A DNA stretch of 64,000 nt from Terrirhizobium terrae (GCF_030323265.1 NZ_CP104992.1:3633501-3697500), one strand, 5' to 3'; positions 45,588-56,277 are shown, counted from the first letter of the stretch. Numbers and translations are program-made. Notes: generated from the letters alone by a model not told the origin.

Positions 45588-46895
45588 GTGGCGCAGGGTG
45601 CCGGAAACAAGGTCTTTGGCAAACGCACCCAGCAGCATGTCCTGATTCTGGCGAGCGGCGACAAGATCAGGCATCTGACGCTGCGCCCCTGGATGGTCGC
45701 CCTCGCCTTCTGCTTTGCGGGCGTGACCATGATCGGATATCTCGGCGCCACCTCCTATCTCGTCATTCGCGATGACCTGATCGGCGCGACGATCGCCCGT
45801 CAGGCGCGCATGCAGCACGATTACGAGGATCGGATCGCAGCGCTGCGGGCGCAGCTCGACCGCATCACCTCCCGTCAGCTTCTCGATCAGCAGGTCGTCG
45901 AGAAAAAAGTGGAAAAGCTTCTGGAACAGCAGGACGCGATCTTCTCCCGTCATGGGAAACTCGGCTCGCTTCTCGATCGCGCGGAACAATCCGGGCTGGA
46001 CGCCCCGCTGACGGCGCCGGCCGCCTACGCTCCTGCCGACGACGGCAAGCGCGCATCCTTGAGCGGCGGCTCGGCTGCCATTGCAGGCCTTCTCGCTGGC
46101 ACCTCAAACGCGAGCCCTCTGAATGCCGCATCCATTATCGGCGAAACCAGCCTCCGCGAAGGCGCAGCAGACCGGGCCGACCGCATCTTTTCCAAGGTGA
46201 CACTTTCGCTCAAGACACTCGAAAGCCAGCAGCTGGCGAAGATCGCCAACCTGACGACGGGCGCTTCCGCGACGGCTGATGCGATTACGGCGATCATCAA
46301 GCGCAGCGGCGTGGCGGTCGAGCAGGTTGCCGATGCAGGCGGGGCGGCAGAGGCCGAAGAAGGTGTCGGCGGACCCTATGTGGCGCCGGAGCTCGGTGAA
46401 AGCCGTTTTGATTCATCCCTGGGAGAACTCGACGCGGCACTGACCCGCCTCGAGAGCGTGCGCGAAACCGCGCGTGACCTTCCCTTCTCCAACCCTGCTC
46501 CCGGCCACGGCATTTCCAGCCGATTCGGCAACCGCATGGATCCGTTTCTAGGCAGGCTCGCACTGCATGCCGGCATCGATTTCCAGGCGCGCACGGGCGA
46601 TGACGTGAAAAGCACCGGCGCCGGAACTGTCGTCGCAGCAGGTCCATCCGGGGGCTACGGCAACATGGTCGAAATAGACCACGGCCACGGCATCTCCACC
46701 CGCTATGGGCACATGTCGAGGATCCTCGTCAGCGTCGGCGACAAGGTGGAAACCGGCGATGTCGTCGGCCGCGCGGGTTCAACGGGCAGGTCCACGGGAC
46801 CGCATGTTCACTATGAAGTTCGCCGCAACGGCATGGCTGTCGATCCGATGCGCTTCCTCAACGCCGGAATGAAACTGACCTCTTATCTTGAATGA
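45588..46895 (+). CDS. M23 (LytM) peptidase-like cell-wall protein
   Basis: 435 aa. A transmembrane helix at about residues 38-62 is followed by a coiled coil (80-125) and a C-terminal LytM domain with HAGIDFQ, YGHMS and HVHYE, so all zinc ligands are present. Likely a murein endopeptidase or, as with EnvC, an amidase activator. GTG 45588 has GGAG upstream. Confidence 0.9.
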   Translation: MAQGAGNKVFGKRTQQHVLILASGDKIRHLTLRPWMVALAFCFAGVTMIGYLGATSYLVIRDDLIGATIARQARMQHDYEDRIAALRAQLDRITSRQLLDQQVVEKKVEKLLEQQDAIFSRHGKLGSLLDRAEQSGLDAPLTAPAAYAPADDGKRASLSGGSAAIAGLLAGTSNASPLNAASIIGETSLREGAADRADRIFSKVTLSLKTLESQQLAKIANLTTGASATADAITAIIKRSGVAVEQVADAGGAAEAEEGVGGPYVAPELGESRFDSSLGELDAALTRLESVRETARDLPFSNPAPGHGISSRFGNRMDPFLGRLALHAGIDFQARTGDDVKSTGAGTVVAAGPSGGYGNMVEIDHGHGISTRYGHMSRILVSVGDKVETGDVVGRAGSTGRSTGPHVHYEVRRNGMAVDPMRFLNAGMKLTSYLE

Positions 46896-47076
46896 CTGGC
46901 GGGCATTTTCTGCGGCCAATCGCCGCCTGATTGCTTTCATTCACCAAAAAGACCTTGAGCAGGCCCGGTTTTCTTGACTTTCGGGCTTTTTGGTCATATG
47001 TCGCGCCCTGTTGTCGCCCCAATTCTGCGTGCCGACGAGTTGTGTTCTCCTTGAATGGAACGGAAACGTATTTCCT

Positions 47077-48564
47077 TTGACCACTTTTGCTGATCTTGGC
47101 CTGAGCCAGAAAGTACTCTCCGCCGTCACGGATGCCGGCTATACAACGCCGACTCCGATCCAGGCCGGAGCGATCCCGCATGCCCTGCAGCGCCGCGATA
47201 TTTGCGGCATCGCGCAGACGGGCACCGGCAAGACGGCATCCTTCGTGCTGCCCATGCTGACGCTTCTGGAAAAGGGTCGTGCCCGGGCACGTATGCCGCG
47301 CACGCTGATTCTTGAGCCGACGAGAGAGCTCGCTGCACAGGTCGCGGAAAACTTCGACAAGTACGGCAAGAATCACAAGCTGAACGTGGCGCTCTTGATC
47401 GGCGGCGTGTCCTTCGATGAGCAGGATCGCAAGCTCGAACGTGGCGCAGACGTTCTGATCTGCACGCCCGGTCGCCTTCTCGACCATTGCGAGCGCGGCA
47501 AGCTGCTGATGACCGGCGTCGAAATTCTGGTCATCGACGAAGCCGACCGCATGCTCGACATGGGCTTCATCCCGGATATCGAGCGCATCGCAAAGATGAT
47601 CCCGTTTACCCGTCAGACCCTGTTCTTCTCGGCCACCATGCCGCCGGAGATTCAGAAACTGGCCGACCGGTTCCTGCAGAACCCGGAACGTGTCGAGGTC
47701 GCCAAGCCGTCCTCCACGGCAAAGACGGTCACGCAGCGTCTCGTCTCATCGCACAACAAGGACTATGAGAAGCGCGCCGTGCTGCGCGACCTCATCAAGA
47801 CCCAGGACGACCTGAAGAACGGCATCATCTTCTGCAATCGCAAGAAGGACGTCGCCGACCTCTTCCGTTCTCTCGAGCGTCACGGCTTTTCGGTGGGCGC
47901 TCTGCATGGCGACATGGACCAGCGTTCCCGCACGACCATGCTGGCCAATTTCAAGGACAATAACATCACGTTGCTGGTGGCATCCGATGTCGCGGCTCGT
48001 GGTCTTGATATCCCGGACGTCAGCCATGTCTTCAATTTCGACGTGCCGATCCACGCGGAAGACTATGTCCACCGCATCGGCCGTACCGGCCGCGCCGGAC
48101 GTTCGGGCAAGGCATTCACCTTGGTAACGCGCGCCGACACGAAATACCTCGATGCGATCGAGAAGCTTATCGGCGAAAAGATCGAATGGCTGAACGGCGA
48201 CATTTCCGCCCTACCCGCCCCCATGGAAAGCCATGATCAGGACCGCGGCCGCAAGGGCCGTGAACGTGGTCGGGATCGCAATCGTGGCGGTCGCCAGGAG
48301 CAGGCGGTTTCCCAGGAAAAGCAGACAGTCGCGGAAGAAACGAGCGTGGAAGCAGTGCAGGAAAACAAGAGATCCGATCGTCGTCCTGAAAAGCGCGATC
48401 AGGTTGCCAACAACGGCAATCGTGACCGCCGCCCCAACTCGGCCAACAACGACAACCGTGATCGCCGCCGCCACCGCGACCACGACGACGGCCCGACCCC
48501 GGTAGGTTTCGGCGATGATATCCCGGCCTTCATGCTGATCGTTGCAAACGCCGTAAAAGCGTGA
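47077..48564 (+). CDS. DEAD-box RNA helicase (RhlE type)
   Basis: About 495 aa. All helicase motifs are present: AQTGTGKT, PTRELA, DEAD, SAT and HRIGRTGRAGR. The C-terminal 130 residues are Arg/Asp/Asn-rich (DRGRKGRERGRDRNRGG), an RNA-binding tail. TTG 47077 (LTTFADLGLS) is chosen from family length; in-frame ATG 46990 is possible. The stop overlaps the next start by the GTGA arrangement. Confidence 0.92.
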   Translation: MTTFADLGLSQKVLSAVTDAGYTTPTPIQAGAIPHALQRRDICGIAQTGTGKTASFVLPMLTLLEKGRARARMPRTLILEPTRELAAQVAENFDKYGKNHKLNVALLIGGVSFDEQDRKLERGADVLICTPGRLLDHCERGKLLMTGVEILVIDEADRMLDMGFIPDIERIAKMIPFTRQTLFFSATMPPEIQKLADRFLQNPERVEVAKPSSTAKTVTQRLVSSHNKDYEKRAVLRDLIKTQDDLKNGIIFCNRKKDVADLFRSLERHGFSVGALHGDMDQRSRTTMLANFKDNNITLLVASDVAARGLDIPDVSHVFNFDVPIHAEDYVHRIGRTGRAGRSGKAFTLVTRADTKYLDAIEKLIGEKIEWLNGDISALPAPMESHDQDRGRKGRERGRDRNRGGRQEQAVSQEKQTVAEETSVEAVQENKRSDRRPEKRDQVANNGNRDRRPNSANNDNRDRRRHRDHDDGPTPVGFGDDIPAFMLIVANAVKA

Positions 48565-48986
48565 CGCAAAACGCTCTGCCCGGACAGGACTACCCCGGAA
48601 TAGGCGTCGGCTTGATCATCCGTCGCGAGGACGGGCGGGTTCTTATGTGCCGGCGCCTCAAAGCTCCCGAGGCAGGCCATTGGAGCATTGTTGGCGGCAA
48701 GATCGACCTTATGGAACGTGCTGCCGATGCTGCCCGGCGGGAGGCAGAGGAGGAGACCGGTCTGCAAATCGGCCAGGTCAACTTTGTCGGCGTGGTCGAG
48801 GCGATCCTTGGGCAGGAAGATCAGCACTGGGTTTCGCTCATCTACCTCACCGAGAACTTCGGCGGTGAGCCGCGGCTAACAGAGCCGGACAAACACTCCG
48901 ATCTACAGTGGATCGACATCGATCACCTACCGCAGCCATTGTCGGTGTTCGCAAGACAAGCACTTGAACAATTGAACGCCAAATGA
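48561..48986 (+). CDS. Nudix hydrolase, 141 aa
   Basis: The Nudix box G-x5-E-x7-REAEEETG is complete at about residues 47-69. Starts at GTG 48561, overlapping the helicase stop by 4 bases, so translation is coupled. Substrate is a nucleoside-diphosphate derivative, not determinable. Confidence 0.9.
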   Translation: MTQNALPGQDYPGIGVGLIIRREDGRVLMCRRLKAPEAGHWSIVGGKIDLMERAADAARREAEEETGLQIGQVNFVGVVEAILGQEDQHWVSLIYLTENFGGEPRLTEPDKHSDLQWIDIDHLPQPLSVFARQALEQLNAK

Positions 48987-48990
48987 AAAA

Positions 48991-49014
48991 GCCGTCCTGG
49001 ATGTCCAGGACGGC
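48991..49014. terminator. Hairpin terminator after the Nudix gene
   Basis: Perfect 10-bp stem GCCGTCCTGG/CCAGGACGGC with a 4-base loop. The AAAAA to its left makes a T-run on the minus strand, so it can also stop transcription from the TfoX-like gene side. Confidence 0.8.
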
Positions 49015-49175
49015 CTTGCCTTGATGAAAATCGCTTGCGAGTATCGTCGGATGCTGTCGTCGGCCCAACCGTAGCTGAACCACATCCCCCATTACCCGTG
49101 AAAGATACTCGCGCTGCAGCATTCTGCGCAATACGCGAAATCTTGCACTTGCGGCAATTAAATTGAGTGCTGCAA

Positions 49176-49505
49176 TCAGCTTTGCTGCCGAGGCGCGCGC
49201 ATTGCGGCTTCAAAGGCGAGAACCACCCACTTGCGCATCTCGTCCGGGTCATCCAGTGCTTCGTCCGGGATTGACCAATAGGGCATCAGCACCGGCTTGC
49301 CCTTCTTGCCTTCATAGGCCCATTGCCTGGCCCCCGCGTCCTCGAACGCCGAGGCGCTGGTGGCATCGGCCTTGAGCATGACCTCGTCCCGAAGGTCGAT
49401 CGCGATGATCAGCCCCTGGTGATAGATACCCTTGCCGCCGAACATCCGCTTGATGGTGACGGGACCGAGGCCTTCGAACATTTCTTCTATCGCAGCGTTG
49501 TCCAT
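49176..49505 (-). CDS. TfoX N-terminal-domain protein, 109 aa
   Basis: Family signature KRMFGGKGIYHQGLIIAI near residue 20. In gammaproteobacteria TfoX regulates competence, but single-domain alphaproteobacterial members have no proven role. It lies 15 bases after the MoeA/MobA-like gene, probably in the same transcript. Confidence 0.87.
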   Translation of the reverse strand: MDNAAIEEMFEGLGPVTIKRMFGGKGIYHQGLIIAIDLRDEVMLKADATSASAFEDAGARQWAYEGKKGKPVLMPYWSIPDEALDDPDEMRKWVVLAFEAAMRAPRQQS

Positions 49506-49520
49506 CCCCTACTCCCCGGG

Positions 49521-51155
49521 TCATTCCTTCAGAACCCCGCCAGCCGCGATGACGGCCTCGGGTGTGTCGACATCGATATGTGCCGCCGGACCTATATCGA
49601 CATCGACCACGGGAAGGCCCGAATTCTCGATGATCGCTCTCGCGCCGATATCGCCCTGGAGGCTTAGCACGGCGGCATAGGTCGAACGTGGCAATATGAT
49701 TGGATTTCCGCGTTTCCCTTCGAACACCGAGCGCACGATCGCTTGGCCGCCCTCCTCACGAAATGCCCGCACCAGCGAGGAAATCTGCTCGGCCGAGACT
49801 GCCGGCATGTCTGCAAGCATCACCAGTACGCCGTCATGCCTGGCCACAGCATCGTCCGAAAAGCCGCAGACCAGCGAACTCGCCATGCCGCTTTCGTAAT
49901 CCGGATTGAACCGGATGCCGAGATCGAGCCCGGACAATGCCTGCTCCATCTCTGCCCGCCGATATCCTGTGACGGCAACCACCGAGGCCAGATCCGACTG
50001 CAGCAAGACCTGCGCCGAGCGCCGCACCAACGGAATGCCATCGAATTCCGCCAGCAGCTTGTGCGGCCCGCCGGCTCCCATCCGCCGCGCCTGGCCGGCG
50101 GCAAGAAGCACACTGCCGACGGCGATCGGTCTGTCGCCATCCCCATCTCCATCCCGTGGCCTTGGCCTGGTCGGTATTTCCATCAGCAGGCCTCCGACAC
50201 CCATGCCGGTAATGTCGGCATCCGTCACCGTCTCGCCAACCATGATGCGGTTCAGGATCCAGTCGAAACCGTTTTCCTTGGGCGAGCGGGCGCAACCGGG
50301 TGCTCCGAGTACAGGCACTTTGCCGATACGGCCGATCACGATGAGATTGCCGGGATCCACCGGCATTCCGACGCGCTCGACTACCCCGCCGGCAGTGCGG
50401 ATTGCCGCAGGAATGACGTCCTCCGGATCAGCAACAGCGGAAGCCCCGAACACGACAATCATAGCCGGCTCATTAATTTGCGTTTTCGTAAACTGCTGTA
50501 ACTGTTCGGCTACTGCGCCTCTGACATGGGGCACGCGCACTTCATTGACGAGCCGGCTACCGGACACGGCAAGGCGTTGCGCAAGAAGCTTGGCCGTCCG
50601 GTCCATCACCGACGGCTTGAGAGACGGCAGCTCGGTCGCGATCAATGTCACCAATCGGGGACAGTAAGGTTTCACCTCGAAAGGCGTCGCATCGCGCAAC
50701 AGGTTGGCTGCCTCCCTCACCCGCTCGCGGGCAACGGAAAGCGGAATGATTTTGATCGTCGCGACCATGTCGCCGGCTTTGATCGCCACGTGATCCGCCA
50801 AACAGGCCATGGTAATTGCCGAATCTATGCGGTTCAATGCGTCGACGACCGCCTTGTTGGCCACGAAAAGCCCGTCCAGGCGGGCGTAGATATTCACCCG
50901 TCCGGTCGTGGCTTCGGAGAAGCGGAGATGATCGAGCTCAATCGCATTTGCGATCTGCGCTGCCGCATCGTCTTCGCCAAGATCATCGGCTTCGAGCTTT
51001 ACCGCGACAACCGATCGTACGCCGGCATCTCGCAGACGCAACAGGTCATCTGCCCCAAGCACGCGTCCCTTGGGCAAACGCCCCTGCTTTAGGCGAATGG
51101 AATGGGCGAGCATTGCGCCTTCGGCATCATCGATCTCGAAGTCGCCATATCTCAT
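49521..51155 (-). CDS. MoeA-like/MobA-like fusion for molybdenum-cofactor processing
   Basis: 544 aa. Residues 1-340 resemble a molybdopterin-binding MoeA/CinA-like domain; residues 345-544 are a nucleotidyltransferase with LAAGQARRMGAGGPHK. Such fusions accompany xanthine- or CO-dehydrogenase-type enzymes and probably make the cytosine dinucleotide form of the cofactor (MocA-like). Start overlaps the stop of the XdhC C-terminal gene (ATGA). Confidence 0.85.
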   Translation of the reverse strand: MRYGDFEIDDAEGAMLAHSIRLKQGRLPKGRVLGADDLLRLRDAGVRSVVAVKLEADDLGEDDAAAQIANAIELDHLRFSEATTGRVNIYARLDGLFVANKAVVDALNRIDSAITMACLADHVAIKAGDMVATIKIIPLSVARERVREAANLLRDATPFEVKPYCPRLVTLIATELPSLKPSVMDRTAKLLAQRLAVSGSRLVNEVRVPHVRGAVAEQLQQFTKTQINEPAMIVVFGASAVADPEDVIPAAIRTAGGVVERVGMPVDPGNLIVIGRIGKVPVLGAPGCARSPKENGFDWILNRIMVGETVTDADITGMGVGGLLMEIPTRPRPRDGDGDGDRPIAVGSVLLAAGQARRMGAGGPHKLLAEFDGIPLVRRSAQVLLQSDLASVVAVTGYRRAEMEQALSGLDLGIRFNPDYESGMASSLVCGFSDDAVARHDGVLVMLADMPAVSAEQISSLVRAFREEGGQAIVRSVFEGKRGNPIILPRSTYAAVLSLQGDIGARAIIENSGLPVVDVDIGPAAHIDVDTPEAVIAAGGVLKE

Positions 51156-51856
51156 GCGCGCATTCCGCCATCAGAGAGATCTCTCTTGCGAAAGGCGGCG
51201 ACGATCTCGGCAAGTGTTGCAACGGCAATCTCGGCCGGACTGGCGGCACCGATATCAAGCCCGATCGGCGCAGCAATGCGAGCGACCTGCTCCTCGCTTC
51301 GGCCCATCCCGATCAATCTCTCCACACGCTTTGCATGGGTCTTGCGACTGCCGAGAGCGCCGACATAGAAACAGTTCGCCTTCAAGGCTTCGGACAAGGG
51401 AATGTCGTCGATATTCGGATCGTGGGTAAAGGCCGCAACAGCTGTGTATGCATCGAATGGCTCGCTCTTCAGCACATCCTCCGGCCAGTCCGCCACCACG
51501 CGCGTGCCCGAGAATCGCTCCTCGGTCGCAAACGCCGTTCGCGGATCCATGATCATCAAGTCATAGCCGGCAATCGGCGCCATTCGCGCCAGCGCCTGAC
51601 TGATATGGACCGCGCCGATCACGACGATCCTCGGCGGTGGCAGATGGGGGTTGATGAAATAGTTCGCGTCGTCACGCTCTATCGTCACCGCCTTGCCGCT
51701 GCGCATGGCATTGATGATCTCATCTGACAGGGCCGAGGCAGGAATTGCCCCTTCCACGACGACGTCGACACTTTCAGTGGAAAGGTTCGTCACCACAACC
51801 GCTGCCTTGCGGGCTGTGCGGGCCGCATTCAGTGCCACCAGCGTTTCTAGCCGCAT
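51152..51856 (-). CDS. XdhC-family protein, Rossmann (C-terminal) part
   Basis: 234 aa starting MRLETLVALNAARTAR. The Rossmann domain (RIVVIGAVHISQALARMAPIAGYD) and GALGSRKTHAKR define the C-terminal XdhC domain, which binds Mo-cofactor and delivers it in sulfurated form. In this window the N- and C-terminal halves are separate genes overlapping by one base. Confidence 0.88.
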   Translation of the reverse strand: MRLETLVALNAARTARKAAVVVTNLSTESVDVVVEGAIPASALSDEIINAMRSGKAVTIERDDANYFINPHLPPPRIVVIGAVHISQALARMAPIAGYDLMIMDPRTAFATEERFSGTRVVADWPEDVLKSEPFDAYTAVAAFTHDPNIDDIPLSEALKANCFYVGALGSRKTHAKRVERLIGMGRSEEQVARIAAPIGLDIGAASPAEIAVATLAEIVAAFRKRDLSDGGMRA

Positions 51857-52182
51857 CAGGCAAGCCTTTCGACGCGAACGCGAATACGCCCGCCGCAACT
51901 GAGCCCGACACGCCACGCGGTCTCGTCGGCGACGCCGAATTCCAGCATGCGCGGCTCTCCAGAACCGATGACATCGAGCGCTTCGGTAATCACGGCACCT
52001 TCCACACAGCCACCGGAGACAGAACCCTCGAAATTGCCCTCGCCGTCGATCACGAGACAGCTTCCGGCTGGACGTGGCGCAGAGCCCCAGGTTTCGATCA
52101 CCGTCGCGATCGCCACATCCCGTCCGGCTTCGCGCCAATGCTGTGCAGTCAGCAACGGATCCAGGGCGTCGACTGGGTTCAT
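51856..52182 (-). CDS. XdhC/CoxI-family protein, N-terminal part
   Basis: 108 aa. Motifs TWGSAPRPAG and SGGCVEGAVI are those of the XdhC/CoxI N-terminal domain. First gene of a three-gene overlapping operon for maturation of a molybdenum hydroxylase, although no such enzyme is in the window. Confidence 0.88.
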   Translation of the reverse strand: MNPVDALDPLLTAQHWREAGRDVAIATVIETWGSAPRPAGSCLVIDGEGNFEGSVSGGCVEGAVITEALDVIGSGEPRMLEFGVADETAWRVGLSCGGRIRVRVERLA

Positions 52183-52390
52183 GACAATATCCTTACGGGA
52201 AATGGCGGATTGATCACATCTGAAATGGTGACTGCATCGGAAAACTGCCAGAGCGGTCAGCAGATTTTGATCACCAAATTACGGAAATCATTCACTTGAT
52301 GATCCATCTCATCATCCGCTGGCCGTCACCGACGTATTACATCCGCAAAAGACTTTGACGCCTTTGCCTTGTTCGTTAAAGGTGCGACGG

Positions 52391-53496
52391 ATGAAAGCAG
52401 GGACCGGCATGCCTCCACAGCATACGAAACTCATCGCCTCGTTCGCGCTCGCCGCAGGGTTGGTCGGGCTGGCCAATGCAGCATCGGCGGCAACGATAGG
52501 CGTCGTGGCGCCAAAGTCCGGTCCCTATGCGCTGCTGGGTCAGCAGGTCTTCGAGGGCGCCCGCGCTGCTGCAGAGAATAACGGCGACACGCTTGTCGAA
52601 GTGGACGAACCTTGCAACGAACCGGGCGGAGAGGCTGCGGCTAAAGCGCTCATTGACGGCGAGGTCGATGTCGCCGTCGGCTTTCTCTGTGTAGAGACGC
52701 TGACCACCGCCATGCCTGCGCTAACGGTGCACGATATCCCCGCAATCACCATCTCGGTACGCTCACCCATTCTCATGGAAGATGCGTTACGCAACAACTG
52801 GCCGTTCTTCCGCATGGCGCCTGCCGAAGCCGCCGAGGCCGAGCAGGTCGCAGCAGCCATCGCGGCACGCTGGAAGGCGGATCCGATCGCGCTGATCGAC
52901 GACGGAACGATCTACGGACGCGAACTCGTCAATGCAGTACAACAGAAGTTAGCGCCAATCGGCATCACCCCGGTCTTCACCGACACGCTGCGACCCGGCC
53001 AGGAGCAGCAGATCGCGCTGGTAAGGAGACTGCAGAAGGCCGGCGCCACGCATGTCCTGATCGGCGCCGATCGCAATGACGTTTCGATCATTATGCGCGA
53101 TGCAGTGGCCGAAGGCGTTCCCTGACCGTTCTGGGCGGCGATGTGATGCGCGGGCCCAACCGGCCCGTTCCGCTGCGGGAAGGAGCCCTTGCGGTAACGC
53201 TCCCGACCTACCAGTCGCTGCCGGAAGCCGCCGAGGCGAGCGCCGCACTCAGGCAGCGCGGCGGCGAACCCGATGGTAATGCTCTGCCCGCCTATGCCGC
53301 GGTACAAGTCGCCCATGAGGCCACCGAACAGGCGAGCGGCGACAGAAAGATCACCGACATATTGCTGGAAATCCGCTTTCATACGGTGATCGGCGATCTG
53401 GGCTTTCAACGGAACCACGAACTCGCTGACAATCCCTATCGCCTGCTCGAGTGGCGCGGCGCTGATTTCACCCTGCCCTCGCCCGAAACCGAATGA
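52391..53496 (+). CDS. ABC-type periplasmic binding protein (branched-chain/amide type); frameshifted
   Basis: About 368 aa after repair, peripla_BP_6 family. The signal peptide ends NAASA before ATIGVVAPKSGPY. The frame stops after DAVAEGVP because one C is missing from the CCC at 53120-53122; repair gives VPLTVLGGDVMRGPNRP and continues to 53496. No permease or ATPase genes are adjacent, so it is an orphan binding protein. Start ATG 52391 (AAAGGTG upstream) or ATG 52409. Confidence 0.82.
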
Positions 53497-53553
53497 CGAT
53501 TGCGGCCGGCCACAGGCAATGCTAGTCGGCGGATGACACAGGAGAACCGAAAT

Positions 53554-54228
53554 ATGACGCTGCCGCTTCGCATCGCCCCATCTATTCTGGCCTCGAATTT
53601 CTCAAAACTCGGCCAGGAGGTAAAGGATGTCGTCGATGCGGGCGCAGACTGGGTGCATCTCGATGTCATGGACGGCCATTTCGTGCCCAACATTTCCTTC
53701 GGCCCCGACGTGATCAAGTCGCTGCGACCCTACACCGACGCCTTCTTCGACTGCCACCTGATGATCGCTCCGGCCGATCCCTATCTTGAAGCCTTCGCCA
53801 AGGCCGGCTGCGACGGCATCACCGTCCATGCCGAGGCAGGCGTGCATCTGCATCGCTCGCTCCAGACCATCCGTTCGCTCGGCAAGAAAGTCGGCGTGAC
53901 GCTCAACCCGGCAACGCCTGTTTCCGTTCTGGAAAACGTGCTGGACGACGTCGACCTCATTCTGGTCATGAGCGTCAACCCCGGCTTCGGTGGCCAGAGC
54001 TTCATTCCGGCCTGCCTCGACAAGATCAGCAGGATCAAGTCACTGATCGGTGACCGCCCAATCGAGTTGGAAGTCGATGGGGGCATCACGCCTGCCACGA
54101 TCGGCGATGCACGTCGCGCCGGCGCCAACGTTTTCGTTGCCGGATCGGCCATCTACAAGGGCGGTGAGAAGTCGGCTTACGAGGCAAATATTGCCGCACT
54201 AGTTTCAGCGGCCGGCGGACGCGACTAA
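53554..54228 (+). CDS. rpe: Ribulose-phosphate 3-epimerase
   Basis: 224-aa TIM barrel. Metal and catalytic residues are in HLDVMDGHFVPN, DCHLMI and VDGGI; SVNPGFGGQ is the phosphate loop. AGGAGA precedes ATG 53554. Interconverts ribulose-5-P and xylulose-5-P. Confidence 0.95.
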   Translation: MTLPLRIAPSILASNFSKLGQEVKDVVDAGADWVHLDVMDGHFVPNISFGPDVIKSLRPYTDAFFDCHLMIAPADPYLEAFAKAGCDGITVHAEAGVHLHRSLQTIRSLGKKVGVTLNPATPVSVLENVLDDVDLILVMSVNPGFGGQSFIPACLDKISRIKSLIGDRPIELEVDGGITPATIGDARRAGANVFVAGSAIYKGGEKSAYEANIAALVSAAGGRD

Positions 54229-54384
54229 AGCCCCCGGCAGTCAACGCGAGCGGGCGGAACTTACGCATGCGCCGTGCCTCACTAACAGCCTTATGCACCT
54301 TCGATTTCCTAAAAGATTGAGCTTCGCCGTTCTTCTTGATAGAGCGGCGGCAATTACCGTTTTTGTCTAGCAAGCGAGCTGCCC

Positions 54385-55691
54385 ATGATCCCCCGCTACT
54401 CCCGACCGGAAATGGTCGCCATCTGGTCGCCGGAAACCAAGTTCCGCATCTGGTTCGAAATCGAGGCGCATGCCTGCGACGCACTGGCTGCAATCGGCGT
54501 CATCCCGAAGTCGGCAGCGGAGACGATCTGGGAAAAGGGCGGCAATGCCGTTTTCGACGTCGCCCGCATCGATGAGATCGAAGCGGTCACCAAGCATGAC
54601 GTCATCGCCTTCCTGACCCACCTTGCCGAGTTCGTCGGCCCCGACAGCCGCTTCATCCACCAGGGCATGACCTCCTCCGACGTTTTGGACACGACGCTGA
54701 ATGTCCAGCTCGTCCGCGCCACCGATATCCTGCTCGCCGGGGTCGACCGCGTGCTCGCTGCTCTGAAGACCCGCGCCTTCGAGCACAAGAACACCGTCCG
54801 CATCGGCCGCAGCCACGGCATCCATGCCGAACCGACCACGATGGGCCTGACCTTCGCCCGCTTCTACGCCGAGATGGACCGCAACAAGACCCGTCTTCTG
54901 GAAGCTCGCGAGGAAATCGCCACCTGCGCCATCTCCGGCGCCGTCGGCACTTTGCCAATATCGACCCGCGCGTCGAAGAGCATGTCGCGGCGGCCCTCGG
55001 CCTCAAGGCCGAGCCGGTATCGACGCAGGTCATCCCGCGCGACCGTCACGCCATGTATTTCGCCACGCTTGGCGTCATCGCCTCGTCGATCGAAAACGTC
55101 GCGATTGAAATCCGGCACATGCAGCGCACCGAGGTTCTGGAAGCGGAGGAATTCTTCTCGCCGGGCCAGAAGGGCTCGTCTGCCATGCCGCACAAGCGCA
55201 ATCCGGTTCTGACCGAAAACCTCACCGGCCTTGCCCGTCTCGTGCGCATGTCGGTTGTCCCGGCGATGGAAAACGTTGCTCTCTGGCACGAGCGCGATAT
55301 CAGCCATTCCAGCGTCGAGCGCGCCATCGGCCCGGACACGACCGTAACCCTCGACTTCGCGCTGAACCGCCTTGCCGGCGTCATCGAGAAGCTGGTGATC
55401 TATCCCGAAAACATGTTGAAGAACATGAACAAGTTCAAGGGACTGGTCATGAGCCAACGCGTGCTTCTGGCGCTTACCCAGGCTGGCGTCTCCCGCGAGG
55501 ATTCCTACCGTCTCGTCCAGCGCAACGCGATGAAGGTCTGGGAACAGGGCAAGGACTTCCTCGAAGAGCTCCTGGCGGACGAAGAAGTCCGCGCAGCACT
55601 TTCCGAAGAAGAGATCCGCGAGAAGTTCGACCTCGGCTATCACACCAAGCATGTCGATACGATCTTCACCCGCGTGTTTGGCGAAGCTTGA
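54385..55691 (+). CDS. purB: Adenylosuccinate lyase; frameshifted here
   Basis: 435 aa after repair; cleaves SAICAR and adenylosuccinate in purine synthesis. TSSDVLDT and the flexible loop GSSAMPHKRNP carry catalytic residues. The frame breaks at 54951-54953, where TTT replaces the TTTT needed for GTFANIDPRVEEH. As this is a core gene, the break is probably a sequencing error. Other purine genes follow 3 kb downstream. Confidence 0.92.
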
Positions 55692-55722
55692 TATCGACGG
55701 CAGTCAGGTCCATCTAGGCCGC

Positions 55723-56277
55723 ATGAAAGCATCAGAAGCCGATATCCTCATCGTCCCCGGTTACACCAATTCCGGCCCGACCCACTGGCAGACCCGTTGG
55801 GAGCAGAAGCTCGCAACGGCCCGCCGGGTGGAGCAGGCCGAGTGGTCGAAGCCAGTGAAGGAAGACTGGGTCGACAAGCTTGTGGAGGAAGTGAATGCCT
55901 CCACAAGGCCTGTCGTGCTCGTTGCCCACTCGCTTGGCGTGGCGACGGTCATTCATGCCATCCCCCGCTTCGAGAAGAAGGTCGCGGGCGCCTTCTTCGT
56001 CGCCCCTCCGGAGGTCGACAATCCGAGCATCCGGCCTAAGCACCTGATGACATTCGGGCCCTATCCACGCGATCCGCTGCCCTTCCCGTCTTTGACTGTG
56101 GCCAGCCGCAATGATCCATTCGGCTCCTACGAGCATGCCGACGACATCACGGCAGCCTGGGGATCGTTGCTGATCGATGCCGGAGAATCCGGCCACATCA
56201 ATGCCGAATCCGGCCATGGCCCCTGGCCTGAAGGCACCATGGTCTTCGCGCAGTTCCTGGGGCGGCTCAAGGGCTGA
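55723..56277 (+). CDS. RBBP9/YdeN-type alpha/beta hydrolase
   Basis: 184 aa. The nucleophile Ser is in VAHSLGVAT, the acid Asp in RNDPFGS and the His in GHGPWPEG. It starts at ATG 55723, 32 bases after purB. Serine hydrolase of unknown substrate. Confidence 0.88.
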   Translation: MKASEADILIVPGYTNSGPTHWQTRWEQKLATARRVEQAEWSKPVKEDWVDKLVEEVNASTRPVVLVAHSLGVATVIHAIPRFEKKVAGAFFVAPPEVDNPSIRPKHLMTFGPYPRDPLPFPSLTVASRNDPFGSYEHADDITAAWGSLLIDAGESGHINAESGHGPWPEGTMVFAQFLGRLKG

